From Moniliophthora roreri (lineage: Eukaryota > Basidiomycota > Agaricomycetes > Agaricales > Marasmiaceae): a stretch of DNA of 64,000 nt. How positions within the stretch are numbered: position 1 is the stretch's first letter; each line of letters opens with the position of its first letter. The DNA lies in the NCBI GenBank assembly GCA_001466705.2, contig LATX02000249.1, positions 124,001-188,000 on the forward strand, written 5' to 3'. The position numbers and the translations under genes are program-made. The notes under the pieces were generated by a model. It saw only the letters and a program-made list of their open reading frames with translations, ran no database searches and was not told the DNA's origin. Shown one piece after another: positions 10,741 to 21,410 of this stretch.

Positions 10741-12146
10741 TCAAAACCCATTCAATTGGTTCGCAGCATCGAAACCTTCCCCAATGTCCACCCAATCCAG
10801 CAAGACGAATGTCGGTTTCTTCCCTACGCCATCAAGCTTGGCGCATCCATCAGCGTGTTTGGTTATTCTACAGAAGCATTCAGTATTGATGACATTCATC
10901 GTGATCTGCAAGAGGTACTCACGACGCGACGGAATTGGTCTCGTCCGCCCTGACAAAGTCAGGCACAATAACACCCTCGCCTATTGCATCGTCGATTTTA
11001 TCGCCCAATCCAAAAGGTAATTTCGGTTTCGGCAGGTCCGGGATGAGGTTGACATTGAGCGAGTGGTTGATCATGTACATATGATCTGCGGTATTGAGAG
11101 GTGTGGTATCGATACGGTCAACTTTGCAGGGAAAGTTTTCATCGGTAACGCTGAAGGGTGTTTCCCAGACCTACAATTCGGAACGCGTCAGTCACAGATC
11201 GAGGAAACAAAGCACGAGAGAACGCACCATTTTGAACTCTGGCAGTATGAAATCGACCTTGGAAACATCCGCATTCGAATCCATGAATACAACGAGCCTC
11301 TTCCCTGATTGAATCATGCTTCCTAGGGTCGGCCAGTCGCTCGCTTTCAACGCGTCTGTACCCGGTACGAAGGCGAATGGTGTCAGGCCTGCGACGATTC
11401 ATAAAATGGCGTTCAGTTCGACGAAGTGAAGAACATACCACTCTTATCAAAGATGGGTTTCCGCACGTCGCTCACAGAGAGGCCTTCGGGATTTGTGAGA
11501 ATCAAGGTAAGAACTTCGTCGGGGTTCTCGTCAAGGAACGTCTTCACGATTCTAAAGTAGTCTTCCACTGAACCTCCGTCGAAGATGTCCTATCGAGATG
11601 CGAGTTTTCAGTGAGGTAGGGGGTTCGAGAGATAGCTTACACAATCTGTTAAAAAAACATAAGCGAAGGTTTGAGTGTACGATATAAGATCACTTACTAG
11701 TATGACAGAACTTCAGAATGTTCCCATCCCTGGAACTGAGGTCAATGACCACCCGAGACGAAAAGAGTTTGATACATACATGTGAGACTGCGCCTGTAAC
11801 AATCTGGCGCCTAGCTTTAACTGCGTAGGCACATCGACTACTTGATTTCGGCCCACTAAAGACACACTCGGCTAGAGATCATCAGGGAGAAAGAGCGAGA
11901 CCCACCATTGAGCGGATTTTTGCTGAACGCGTAAGAGTTGTGTGCACCGAAGAAAGTGACATCAGAGAATTTGCGATCGCAGAGCTCGGCTCTACCATTG
12001 CACTTCTCCGGCTTTGCTCTGCGAAATGATAAGTAAGAAGAACGAGTAACAGCTGGAGACGCGTACTGCCGCTTTGAGGTGAAAGGGAGAGCATTGACAG
12101 AGGCCACCACAAGGGATACAACAAGCAGTTGACGGAAAGAGATCAT
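10741..12146 (-). CDS. PLC-X-like phosphodiesterase 3, secreted
   Basis: Start at 12146 with a signal peptide (MISFRQLLVVSLVVASVNAL), stop TGA at 10741. Exons read: 12067-12146, 11906-12018, 11780-11855, 11698-11729 (32 nt), 11641-11645 (5-nt microexon), then from 11589 downwards. Motifs: CNGRAELCDRKFSD, FFGAHNSYAFS (first catalytic His), LGARLLQAQSH, KFCHTNCDIFDGG, VLTLILTNPEG, SDWPTLGSMIQSGKR, LVVFMDSNAD, and FVLLDWVDIGEGFDA ending LNGF. No GPI tail. All visible splice junctions keep frame. The family hydrolyses or resembles enzymes hydrolysing phosphodiester bonds; the fungal secreted branch is uncharacterised. Confidence 0.88.
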
Positions 12147-13808
12147 ATTGTCGAGAGTCGTTAAGGATCGTAATATTATAGGTAAGCGATAAATTAAATG
12201 AAACGTATGATGCTTGAAATGAGATATGAGAGCGAATCTGTGACCGGCAACAGAGATAAAAGAAAGTAGAGGCGGTGGAAGAAGAATGAATATTGTAGTA
12301 TCTTCCTCCGTGTTTTATACGGGTCACCCGAACTGTCAGGGCAACTCATGAGCTTGAGTGGTTCCTGGCAGTCATGATGCGGCGGGACGGGTTTCATCAC
12401 GGTCAACCAGTAAACCAACATCTGCGCGTTCAGATGCATGAGTAGTGTCCCGAGTAGCACCTCAAGACCGCAAGATCCGCATGTCAGTTGTCGGAGGCAG
12501 TGCTGACCCTGGATATCTCTGGCGTTCTAGGTCTGTTGCTGATAGTGGCAATGAAGAGTATTGAAATTCGAGGATGCGTTTCATTGAGAATCCCGGCCAA
12601 ACGTCGATGCGGAAATCACCCTTGCTAAAGAATAGTGATTTATGGTGACCATCACTGCTCATCCCGTGTCAGCCACGAACAGACTACGCAAGCGTAATAG
12701 CCACTTGCTCTGCAACTACTCTCAATAGTTTGATTCGGTTTTCATCAAAAATCCTGGCGGTGTAGGAGCCCGAAGAGACATTTCCGGATTAGTATTTGAC
12801 TAGAATGATACACAAGGCGACGTACCATACAGTAGCATTCCCGTGGATGAGCACATGAGAAGCGACAACATTCAGTTGGTGCCCTGGTACCATTTCTGTC
12901 GGTGTTGCTGGAATGTTGGTGATCCCCAGTTCTCAAACGTACAATGGCAGTGGGAAGCTTCTAAATATACAATGAGTTTCAATCTCCCTGAAAAGCTTAG
13001 AAATACGCACAAGGTGTCCAAACTCTCTTTCGCCTCTCCTTTGTTTCTCGATGACCTACACGATTACAACACCCAACAGCCAAGGCTTCTATCTCCACAG
13101 TAACGCGTCCAGCAGAGTATTTAGGGGCATTTATGGTTCGATACGTGGTGTTCAGGCGTGGGCCCTTGGTCAGTATCCGGCCTAATGACCGTGATGTAGG
13201 TAGGTCAAGTCACATAGATCCATCCCGCGTTTCGGAGAGAAGGAAGTTAAAATTTAGGCCTTGATATCAATGATATAGATTTTGTTCTGAGTTCTGCGTC
13301 GCTGAGGAGACACGGATCATTTTCCTTGATTTTGGCTGGCAGCTGAGGTTCCATTTTATCCGCAGAACTTACTGAACTCGACCTAAAAAGTATGAGTCAT
13401 TATCACTTGAAAGAGTTGATTCTTTTGCATTATAAAGACTCACCAGGCAAGTAGGGACTTTTTGAGGAGAACGACGTGATAGTTTGCGGACAAGTTGTTT
13501 GGACACCAGGTAACATTTAGGCGCCTATTACTATATCAGGCCATTCCCTTTCATCGTCGAACGACTACTTTCAATGGGTGCTTGAGGACAGCATTCCACC
13601 GAGGACGTATAATGCTGTCGTCGAAGAAATGGTTGCGATAGAGTGGAGCTAGTGGGTTGTCTTTTGGATGCAAATTCTTCTGATAATGATCTAAAATGCC
13701 AGTAGGCTGTGACTCATGCAACGGCCTGGTATAAAAAAGCTAACAGCAGTTCCCATGCCGCGGCGCTTCCCCCATCATTGGTACTCCTCCTTCTGCATAA
13801 ACCGAACG
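12147..13808. other. 1.6 kb with no gene I can support
   Basis: Holds the promoter of PLC-like gene 3 and then short open frames on both strands. Minus-strand fragments at 12462-12662 and about 12750-12990 look protein-like in places (RIDVWPGFSM and GHQLNVVASHVLI) but are separated by stops and I cannot assign them. Possibly relic coding sequence. Confidence 0.35.
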
Positions 13809-15154
13809 ATGTATCAGGTCTTCCCAGCCGAGATTCTCCACCTCATCCTAGACAACCTTCTAAAATCCGACCTCCAGGCATGCTCCCTTATTTGCAGAGC
13901 ATGGCTTCCTATATCTCAAGAGCACCTATTCCGCTCTCTGCGGTTTGTGCTGCATCCTAAATCTTCAGAGAGGGAAGCCAGGGTCCTCTTGGAGAGATTC
14001 ATGCTCGCTCTGGGCTGTCTTGAGTCGAGACCGGATCTCCTTTGTTGCGTCCACAGTTTCACCCTGAATCTGCGTCAAACCCGGGTCGAGATCCGCACGG
14101 ACACCCGTTCCCACATAACAAGAACAGTTATCGCGTCGTTACCGTTCAAGGATCTTCGACACTTGGATGTCCGCTGGGAGTCGTGGTTTGACGACGGGAA
14201 TAGGCATCTCCCGCAGCTCATTTCTGACAATCCAATGCTCACGAGCCTTGCGCTTCAAGGGCAGAAGATATCTTGCAAGGAAGACTTAGCAACCTTTTTA
14301 GGTTTTCATTCTCCCAAACTCCGTACTTTGTGCTTAAATGGCACGAGCCCTTTCACGAAACAGATACAATTGAAGGAGATCATCTCCTCATTCAAAATGC
14401 AACAGGGACAGGGGCGGACAGTTCCGAGGCTAAAACGCCTGAGTATTGGCACAGTTCACGTGGATATCATTAGAGATATCATCCTTGATCCCAGTTTATA
14501 CAATATAGGACACATTGAACATGTTGCATTTCCTTCTGGCTGGATGTTTGACGAAAGCGATCCTAGTCGGAGGGCCAGGATAGCCGGATCGACCCCTCGA
14601 TTCCCAGTAGCAGAAAGGGTCGCCATGCACATCACCTCTCTTGTTTACAACCTCGAAAGATTCAACTCGGCCTCTAGTACGTCATCATCTCTTCATGGTT
14701 TTCACCCAACTGACATATCTTTATGATCTTCTCAGACTTCCTACTTAGCGTACCTGCAGTACATTTTCCCAAGCTGACCCATCTTCAACTACTAGGCGTG
14801 ATGAAAGCCGAAGTGCTTGTCTCCGCTTTTCAAACAACCGTCGCCGACAGCCCAAACCTAGCAAATCTTTTCCTTCAGTTGTGTTTCGATTCAACTGAAC
14901 TCTCTTTCATCGATCAATATCTCCGTGACTTTTTGGCAGAGAGAAGCACCATGCTTCTCACCGTCGACTACCAATTTCCTGGTGTCCAGGCTACCTCGAA
15001 TTCGAACGATTTGTTCCCGCAAATCAATACCCTACCGCATATTACCTTGCGGATAGGTGGTCTCGAGCCGTGGTGGGGAAATAATGTTGAGTACGATATA
15101 CCGTTCATATTAGGCAGTACGATAGTGTGTCGATATCCTGCTAGACTGAGATAA
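13809..15154 (+). CDS. F-box protein, short form
   Basis: Two exons, 13809-14676 and 14736-15154 (59-nt intron), 428 aa. The F-box is at the N-terminus: FPAEILHLILDNLLKSDLQA then LICRAWLPISQEHLFRSL. The rest has irregular leucine-rich stretches (LRHLDVRWESW, LTSLALQGQ, LRTLCLNG, LKRLSIG, LTHLQLLGV) as in basidiomycete F-box/LRR-type substrate receptors of SCF ubiquitin ligases. I start at 13809 because the F-box follows at once; in-frame ATGs at 13716 and 13755 would add 31 or 18 residues. Both exons intact. Confidence 0.82.
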
Positions 15155-15325
15155 TTTACGCCGTAAATTATTCTTTCAATGTGGATGTACATGCAATATT
15201 CTGAATACCCTAATAGCCTGAGTCATTTCCTAGCGGATAACTATCGATGCCATGGCACAAGCGCTAAAGTTGAGATGTTGTAAGTAACGCAGCTTTCAAA
15301 TCGTCATGGCAAGCCTTATTTACAT

Positions 15326-17026
15326 CTATTGAGGATACGCATTGTACGAATAGTCCATATAGCTGACTTTTATTCGAGAAGCTCGCTTGCTACTGGAAGG
15401 GGCTCCTTTCAGTGCGTTTTCTATGACCTGTCCTAAAACTGTACCCCTGCCTTGGATCAAGACATCCACAATTATCCCTGGATCCCTCGCCCTCTCCACC
15501 CCACGCGCGAGCTCGACGAAAAGTGGTACATACGCATCGTACTGCGTGTTGGGCTCATGTTGTGTGTACTCTGCGAGGTCGAACGGCGTGATAAACACAA
15601 GCGTGAGATGTTCGCATCGTGTCTGCTCTCGAAGAACGGTCCTCATGAGTAGCTTTAGTGTTTGCTCAGCCGTAGTGGCAACATCCTGGTCTTTGAAAGA
15701 CAAGTGGATTTTGAAAGACTTCAGCGAATTGGCTGTACAATCCAGCAACTGCTCCAGGTCGTTGACCTCTTCAGCATACGGACGACGAAGATCCAATGCG
15801 GATACCCTTGCCTCCGAGCGTCGTATCATCTCTGCAGCGGCAGCATACGAGCCTCTGTCTGCGTAGACACCCAAGTGAAGCGCCGTCAGATTCGGGAAAT
15901 TGAGGTATTGGAAAGTGTGTCCATCGTTCCTATTAATCCGCGCTCCACCGCAGATACTATGGTACTCCAAACGCTTCAAGCTGTTGTTGGTAATAATCGA
16001 CTCGCCAGTCAATTGCTCTGCATCCAGGACCCCGGCCAGTACACGACAACGCGTCATTGCTGTACCAGCCTTCATCGCCAATAGCATCTCATTTTGGTGG
16101 ACATAACCTCCTACTTCCTTCAAGTTGCAGTCCTCGATCTGGTGCCACGGCAGCGGCAGTTGATCCCAGAATGACCGAATGAGACCTGAGATCTCCAAGC
16201 TGCGAAGGTTGGGAGCTTCACGGAAGATCTCGATGGTTTCTCGGAATTGCGGTATAGCGATCATAGACATGCCCCGAACGTGAAAGTGAAGGCTTTCTAA
16301 GCGCTTTACGCGTCCCTTCGGGAATGGTCCCAAAGTCCGTAACAGATCGAAATGGACTTCGAGGCGTAGAAGACGCCAGTGTTCAGAGTAGGCGAGAAGT
16401 GTGCTGAGGATGGCGAACTGACAATAGGTCGCTATATGGTCCATTGATGGTCTATCTCCGGTTCCCTTAGGGCCAGCCTTTCCAAAGCGAACCGCAACTT
16501 GCATACCGTTTCGAGCTGTTACAAGGTTTTCAGGTCGTAAGTTTTTACGACCGAGTTCCAACCACGTTATGATCCTGTTCTGCGCTTGGGAAACGTGCTT
16601 GTACGGTTCGACTGCCATGGCTTGAAGATGTTCGTCCGTGATGTGAACATCTACGACTCTCCAAATCTGGGGTGTAGCTTCTGCGACTTGACGCCATTGT
16701 CGGCAGACACGTCGCAGGAGCCAAGGAACGGCATCAGGGTCGAGTGGATTCAGCGCTCGAATGTGGTCATTGCTAACAATATCCATTTGTCCCTGTGCAG
16801 CGTGGAGGAAGATATCGGAAAGGATCTCTGAAGGGAGACGGTAGATATGGGATGTCAGAAGCTTGTTGGAATGTCTCGAGTGTACTCTTTTTGAGTAGCT
16901 GAGAAGCACTTTGTAATCATCTCTTCGGGGTAAACGGGTGAATGGCGCAGTCGGACGGTTGTGGGTGGGATTTTTTCGAAGACTCATGATTGCGAGCCAG
17001 GAAAATACTAAAGGCAACCAGAGCAC
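15326..17026 (-). CDS. F-box-like protein, long form
   Basis: One uninterrupted exon, up to 566 aa. F-box-like region about residues 64-123: LPSEILSDIFLHAA, a spacer, then WLLRRVCRQWRQVAEATPQIW, the long-spacer type common in Agaricomycetes. The C-terminal part has Leu-rich segments (LRSLEISGLIRS, LTALHLGVYADRG, VSALDLRRPY). Probably an SCF substrate receptor. The Met at 16987 (MSLRKNP) is a likelier start than 17026, because the first residues are hydrophobic and unlike this family. Convergent with the F-box gene ending at 15154; the two are not close paralogues. Confidence 0.82.
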   Translation of the reverse strand: MLWLPLVFSWLAIMSLRKNPTHNRPTAPFTRLPRRDDYKVLLSYSKRVHSRHSNKLLTSHIYRLPSEILSDIFLHAAQGQMDIVSNDHIRALNPLDPDAVPWLLRRVCRQWRQVAEATPQIWRVVDVHITDEHLQAMAVEPYKHVSQAQNRIITWLELGRKNLRPENLVTARNGMQVAVRFGKAGPKGTGDRPSMDHIATYCQFAILSTLLAYSEHWRLLRLEVHFDLLRTLGPFPKGRVKRLESLHFHVRGMSMIAIPQFRETIEIFREAPNLRSLEISGLIRSFWDQLPLPWHQIEDCNLKEVGGYVHQNEMLLAMKAGTAMTRCRVLAGVLDAEQLTGESIITNNSLKRLEYHSICGGARINRNDGHTFQYLNFPNLTALHLGVYADRGSYAAAAEMIRRSEARVSALDLRRPYAEEVNDLEQLLDCTANSLKSFKIHLSFKDQDVATTAEQTLKLLMRTVLREQTRCEHLTLVFITPFDLAEYTQHEPNTQYDAYVPLFVELARGVERARDPGIIVDVLIQGRGTVLGQVIENALKGAPSSSKRASRIKVSYMDYSYNAYPQ

Positions 17027-17943
17027 AACGGTCTGCTCAAGGCATAGTCAGTCGCTTCCTCCAGTCTGTCGGGTATTTCTCTACGTACCATTATTATTAT
17101 CTCCTGAATATCGTCTTCCAAAAACCATGGGTGGCTCGCCATGTTGGGTCGGTTGAGGTTGAGGTTGAGTATTCCGGCCACCTTTTATACGGCTGTTCTG
17201 TGTATTGGAAGCCTTCATTGAGCCACTGGGAAGCCTCGATCAGGCCCGGGCCACGGGAAAAATCCTGTTTCAATTGTGTGGCCTCTCGTACAAAGAGAAG
17301 CACACGCACTTCGATTGTGAGAGCTCTTTCTGCTGGTCAATCCCCATCACAAATTCGACCTCTGCTTCCCGATTATGTTCAACTATGCTTCATGAGCTTT
17401 CCTGGAGGGACTGATGACCAAGAAGGCCACCGACGTTGAGTTTATTGTCGATATCTAGGGAGAACAAAGAACACCGGTGTTTATTGCGAGTGATAATTTG
17501 GACAACTCCGCGCTTCTGGGGCTTACTTGAATAATGGAATTACATTTCTGTCTTTGATGGTCCGTAGTCTTGCACGTCCGCCGTCGGTGAGGCGATGAAG
17601 ATGGTGAAGACAACATGGTGGTTGACGATCAAGAGTGTCACCGTTTTAGAGCTTGCTCAAATCAAATGTCGCCAGGCTTTCCCTAGTCTGAACTCAAACG
17701 CACGTGGGAACGGGGACCAGCCCTTACTTAGCATTATTGCTTTCCCACGGCACCATTTTACTGTCTGCCGCGACATACCGCTTTCACTCCTCGACGCGTT
17801 TAAGGTCTCTTCCTCTCATTATCTACTCGTCTCGTCTTTTATGGCTCTATCTGTTCTCTACTTCGACGCGATTGGGGCCATGGGAAGGTAATGTAACCTG
17901 TTACAACAATCCGAGCGGATGATCTGAATCCAGTATTGAAGCC
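17027..17943. other. Intergenic region, no supported gene
   Basis: Upstream region of the long F-box gene. Short open frames on + (17205-17414, 17595-17891) show no motif and no paralogue in the window. Confidence 0.4.
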
Positions 17944-18371
17944 AAGCGGAGACGGCGGCCTTTCAAGCAACATCTTGCGCGGGGGAATAGGGCGATCAGC
18001 GTGATTCAGATGGTTTGAAACAGTTTGAAAGCCGACAAGTCTTAAACAGACGCGAAGCGTTTGGAGAAGGTTTCAATGAATGCAGAATGCTAACCATTCA
18101 CGCGTCGACTTTTGTGGGGTGTGGGGTAGCTCGGTCGGACCAATCCAAGATCAAAATTCCACATCATTCCGTAGGGTGTATATCGCGCCGGGTGACATTC
18201 GTCGTTGAGCAGCGTGTGCGCCTCATCGTGGTGTCGTAGCTGACTCATTGTCGATCGTCATAAAAGCACAATCATATTGAAGACCCATACAAAAACAAAC
18301 AGTCACAAAACCTAAACCTAAACAGCTTTATCTCACACCGAGAACTTTGTTTTCATGTTCAACGGTGGCGA

Positions 18372-18920
18372 TTAAAGATTAATGTTAACAGGGACACAAC
18401 CAATCGCGACGATACCATTCTGGAAGGGCAGTTAGTTCGATGTACTACCCCGTGACACGATTTCATTACTCACAAAGCTGTTGTTCTGGCAGCAAACGGG
18501 CTGAGCATTGCAGCCAGTACCGCCAACACCAAGGACGCTGATGGGAGAGCAGGTTATACCAACAAGAACATTCAAGTTCGAAAGGACAATGTTGAGGAGG
18601 CCGAGGAGGGTGGCCGCAGGTGCGGATGAGGCCTAGAGTAGAGAGTAAATGTTAGAGCAGGTTCTTTCGAGAAAACGCCTGAGAGGATTACTTACGGATT
18701 GAACACTGTTGCAGCACTGAACAGGGCCAGTATTGCACTGACTGGCTGGCTGAGTGGCTGTACTAGCAGGCTAGATAAAGAGAGATGAGACCTGGAACCC
18801 GCAAGTGAATGAGGAGCACGACTTACAGGAGTAGCCGTGACTCGTGGGGGTGCAAGTGGCGGCAGTAAAGACCGTCAAGGCCAGAGGTGCGTAGACGAGA
18901 GTGACGATGCGAGAGAACAT
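18372..18920 (-). pseudogene. Class I hydrophobin, block A copy, frameshifted in exon 1
   Basis: Four exons with the same splice positions as the intact paralogue at 48456. Signal peptide from 18920 (MFSRIVTLVYAPLALTVF). Exon 2 carries CNTGPVQCCNSVQS, exon 3 LTC-equivalent ITCSPISV and [16 protein letters not shown], exon 4 NGIVAIGCVPVNINL; all eight hydrophobin cysteines are present. Near the end of exon 1, however, the coding length is 2 nt short of the intact gene (CACCCCCACGAGTCACGG), so joining exon 1 to exon 2 reads a TAG within two codons. The alternative acceptor I can see also leads to a stop. Hydrophobins self-assemble at air-water interfaces on aerial hyphae. Confidence 0.8.
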
Positions 18921-18985
18921 TGTGAAGTTGTAGACGATGAGTTGGAAACTGTTCGACTGCTGATTCCTGGTCCAAAGGCAACACC

Positions 18986-18992
18986 TTTTATA
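18986..18992 (-). promoter_or_regulatory. TATA box of the block A hydrophobin
   Basis: TATAAAA on the minus strand, about 66 nt upstream of the hydrophobin ATG at 18920. The block B copy has TATAAA at 47499-47504 in the same place. Confidence 0.6.
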
Positions 18993-19259
18993 CACCTATT
19001 GAGCGCTTGTGCATTACCTTGTGGTACTAACCGAGTGAGAGGGGAACTGAGTAAAGCTTGGACCAAAGATGTAGACAACAGACAACATACAGCTTTTTGA
19101 ATACGTTCCTGAATAACTCGAACAATATTCTCTTTCGCGGTCATCAGGTTTGTATTTACATGAAGAATGTACCCACGTAAATGTTCAGCCTCACGCCACT
19201 GACGAAAGCCTAGCTTAATTGAAAGACTTCCAGAATAGCTTCGACGACGAAAGGGACGT

Positions 19260-20115
19260 CTACGGTTGCCCAGCAGGCTCAGGTTAACTTTGGCTTAGTG
19301 AATCGAGTGAGTTGGAATTAATCGGTGGCAAATTAGTGCAGTTCCTGGATATTTATGGCAGGGAAGGCCTTCTAACAGCTGTTCGCCGCCGCCACCGACT
19401 GTATACGGAAACATATCATACAGAATACTTCATTCCCTTCGAAAACCAAGCACAAATGACAAGGAACCAACTCTGGGGACTAGTGCCGGAAGTCGCAAAA
19501 AGTCTTCCTTACCTTAAAACTGGGTCAGCGAATATTTCAGCGAGTGGTACTTATATCTACCGAGACCTCTGCACTCTTATTGAGAAAGTAGTGGGTGAAG
19601 GGATGATGAACACCGGGAGTCCTCAACCATGAGCCACCATCCACGTTCTTGACACAATTTTACTTACCTCACCATTCCTTCTCAATGATTCCGCGAGGTT
19701 TCCGGACTTTCACCTCTAGAACTCTACAGAGGTACGTGCATGGGTGCACCGACCCACGATTTCACCAACCAATTGAACTCTATCGCAGGATCGCCTCGCC
19801 GCGGCGCAATACGCATCAGCGCAAATCAATTCTCACGCTAGCCCACACAAGCAAGCGTGCAAGTTTGCGAGGGAAAAATAGTGAGTTTCATGTTTTTACC
19901 AATAATAACTTGAATAAGTGATGTTTTACTTACATCCGCTGCGACACCTGGAACGACGACACCGTTGGATGGGGCCTAGGACAACTTCAGCAGGTTAGCT
20001 AGCAATTCAATTCAATTCAATTAGGCATTGACGGGTACCTATCAGCATCAAGCTTCTATTGCAAGGCGAAGCTTGCAAAGTTGAAAGTTAACCTGAGCCT
20101 GCTGGGCAACCGTAG
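19260..20115. mobile_element. 856 bp TIR transposon, inserted only in block A
   Basis: Perfect 32-bp terminal inverted repeats: 19260-19291 begins ctacggttgcccagcaggct and 20084-20115 is its exact reverse complement. It is flanked on both sides by acgt (19256-19259 and 20116-20119), read as a 4-bp target-site duplication. Block B has the uninterrupted site (about 47806-47820, gggacgttcgtagaatt). One plus-strand frame (19312-19632, 106 codons, including TEYFIPFENQAQMTRNQLWG) is unrecognised; no transposase motif is visible, so the element is probably non-autonomous. Because ACGT is palindromic, the duplication could instead be a TIR extension. Superfamily not assigned. Confidence 0.9.
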
Positions 20116-20239
20116 ACGTCTGTAGAATTAAGGTGTCGGTGACAGTGGCGGCCGTGCGAAGTGTTGAGGCGTAAATTAAACAAAACACAAGGTCTAGCCT
20201 GCTAACACGATATCCCTGACATCGCATCGCATTTGGTAC

Positions 20240-20613
20240 CTATCTCACTTGAATAAGGTGACGCACCGAGTAGAATAATAATGTGCAGGGGCATCGACGA
20301 CAGGCGCTGAAGTTACTATTCTTAATGTCATAGACAGCAAACATGATGACGCCGGAGGCGTTCGCGAGCCTGCACATAATTGAAGGATCTTTATTCTCTC
20401 CGAGGTCTAGAAAAAGAAAAAAGATTACCTTAGCACACATCATCAGAATTGTGAACTCACGCTGTCCATCCCAAACGTTTGGGAAAGTATTTTGTTCAAT
20501 CAAGGCGCTGGGCCCTGAACATACAACATCGATATCTATACAAAGAATAGATTCAATGTCAGTGTCTGCCTAGGAGCTCCAGAAACAGAAGACGTACCTA
20601 GGCTTTCCTCCAT
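20240..20613 (-). CDS. Unrecognised Cys-containing protein, block A copy
   Basis: Start at 20613 (MEESL), intron, exon with DIDVVCSGPSALIEQNTF and PNVWDGQ, a roughly 58-nt intron with GTGAGT donor and CTAG acceptor, then HLGENKDPSIMCRLANASG, VIMFAVYDIKN and the Cys cluster FSACRRCPC. If the last exon runs on it stops at 20240; a GTGCGT donor at 20266 leaves room for further exons. The duplicate at 47942-48335 keeps the same frame and splice sites, with mostly conservative changes, which argues it is a real gene. No known domain recognised and no signal peptide. It is transcribed in the same direction as the hydrophobin downstream of it. Confidence 0.55.
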
Positions 20614-21119
20614 CTAGCCGTATATCATAACCAATTTGAGATATGAGGGCCATCAGGAAAAACCTCCTTTCGTATTTCACCTGATTTAATATGAATTAGT
20701 GAGATTCAGGGTCTGCAATGTCTGGCAGGCTGAATTAAGATGATTTCAGCAAAATTAAGAGGGAACCTGCCTGTGACTTTTGGTGTACCTGAATTGTTCA
20801 ATTAGACTGTGCACTGCATGATCAGAATGGGGAGTGTCTAGTTTTAAGAGCACTAAGTTTCAACACAGACTTGCACAGGAGGTAAGCAGAAGATATTTAT
20901 AATAAAATATATATGTTTGCTGGCCAGTGCCAGGGAATACAGACCAGAGTGGTGTGATCTGGGTGTAATGGGCTGAGGGTGAGGGGAAAATGCAATGGCT
21001 TACTGTAAGTTCAAAAGCTTTTGTGTGGTGACATCACAAGCCACTGTCCATTGCACAAAATGACAAGTGGTCATGACCTAGAGACAACACCCAAGACTTG
21101 TGAACACCCCTATATACCA

Positions 21120-21410
21120 AGGGGTCCCCACTTATGGGGGTTATGGCCAAGGTGGGGGGGGTGGTTATATCACCCATGATTTGCGATAACTTTCTGCTAA
21201 CTGGTTATATTGAAAGTCCATGATTTGACATGGTGAGTAAATGGGGTTCTTGGTGGGTTAGTGGGAAATCATAACCAGTTATGGTAGGTTATGATGAGTA
21301 ATGGTGGTTACATCAAGTTATAGAGGTGATAACACATTACTGATGTTATAACTGATTATAGGTGTTATAACCACCCATAACTACTCTTAACTGGTTTTGA
21401 GCATTGTCCC
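21120..21410. repeat. Patch rich in GGTTAT / ATAACC-like words
   Basis: Short degenerate words such as ggttat, gttata, ataacc and ttatgg recur on both strands many times in about 290 bp (for example tcataaccagttatggtagg), with no fixed period. This resembles the subterminal repeats of DNA transposons, but I found no matching terminal inverted repeat. Confidence 0.5.

Larger units (their letters stand above)
17944..20660. repeat. Segmental duplication block A (partner 46462-48375)
   Basis: From about 17944 (aagcggagac) this region matches 46464 onward in the same orientation: same hydrophobin gene on -, same flank to about 19258, then, after a transposon insertion unique to this copy, the same Cys-rich gene and its 5' flank to about 20660. 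Both ends are recognisable by loss of similarity. Block A lacks about 45 bp present at about 47650-47693 of block B. In block B the block is followed by a third hydrophobin; here the matching promoter region fades into the AT-rich transposon nest. Confidence 0.9.

Noticed and set aside
18303..18326. Telomere-like aacctaaacctaaac (also near 46815)
   Set aside because: Only two repeat units, in the 3' flank of both hydrophobin copies, so it is part of the duplicated block.
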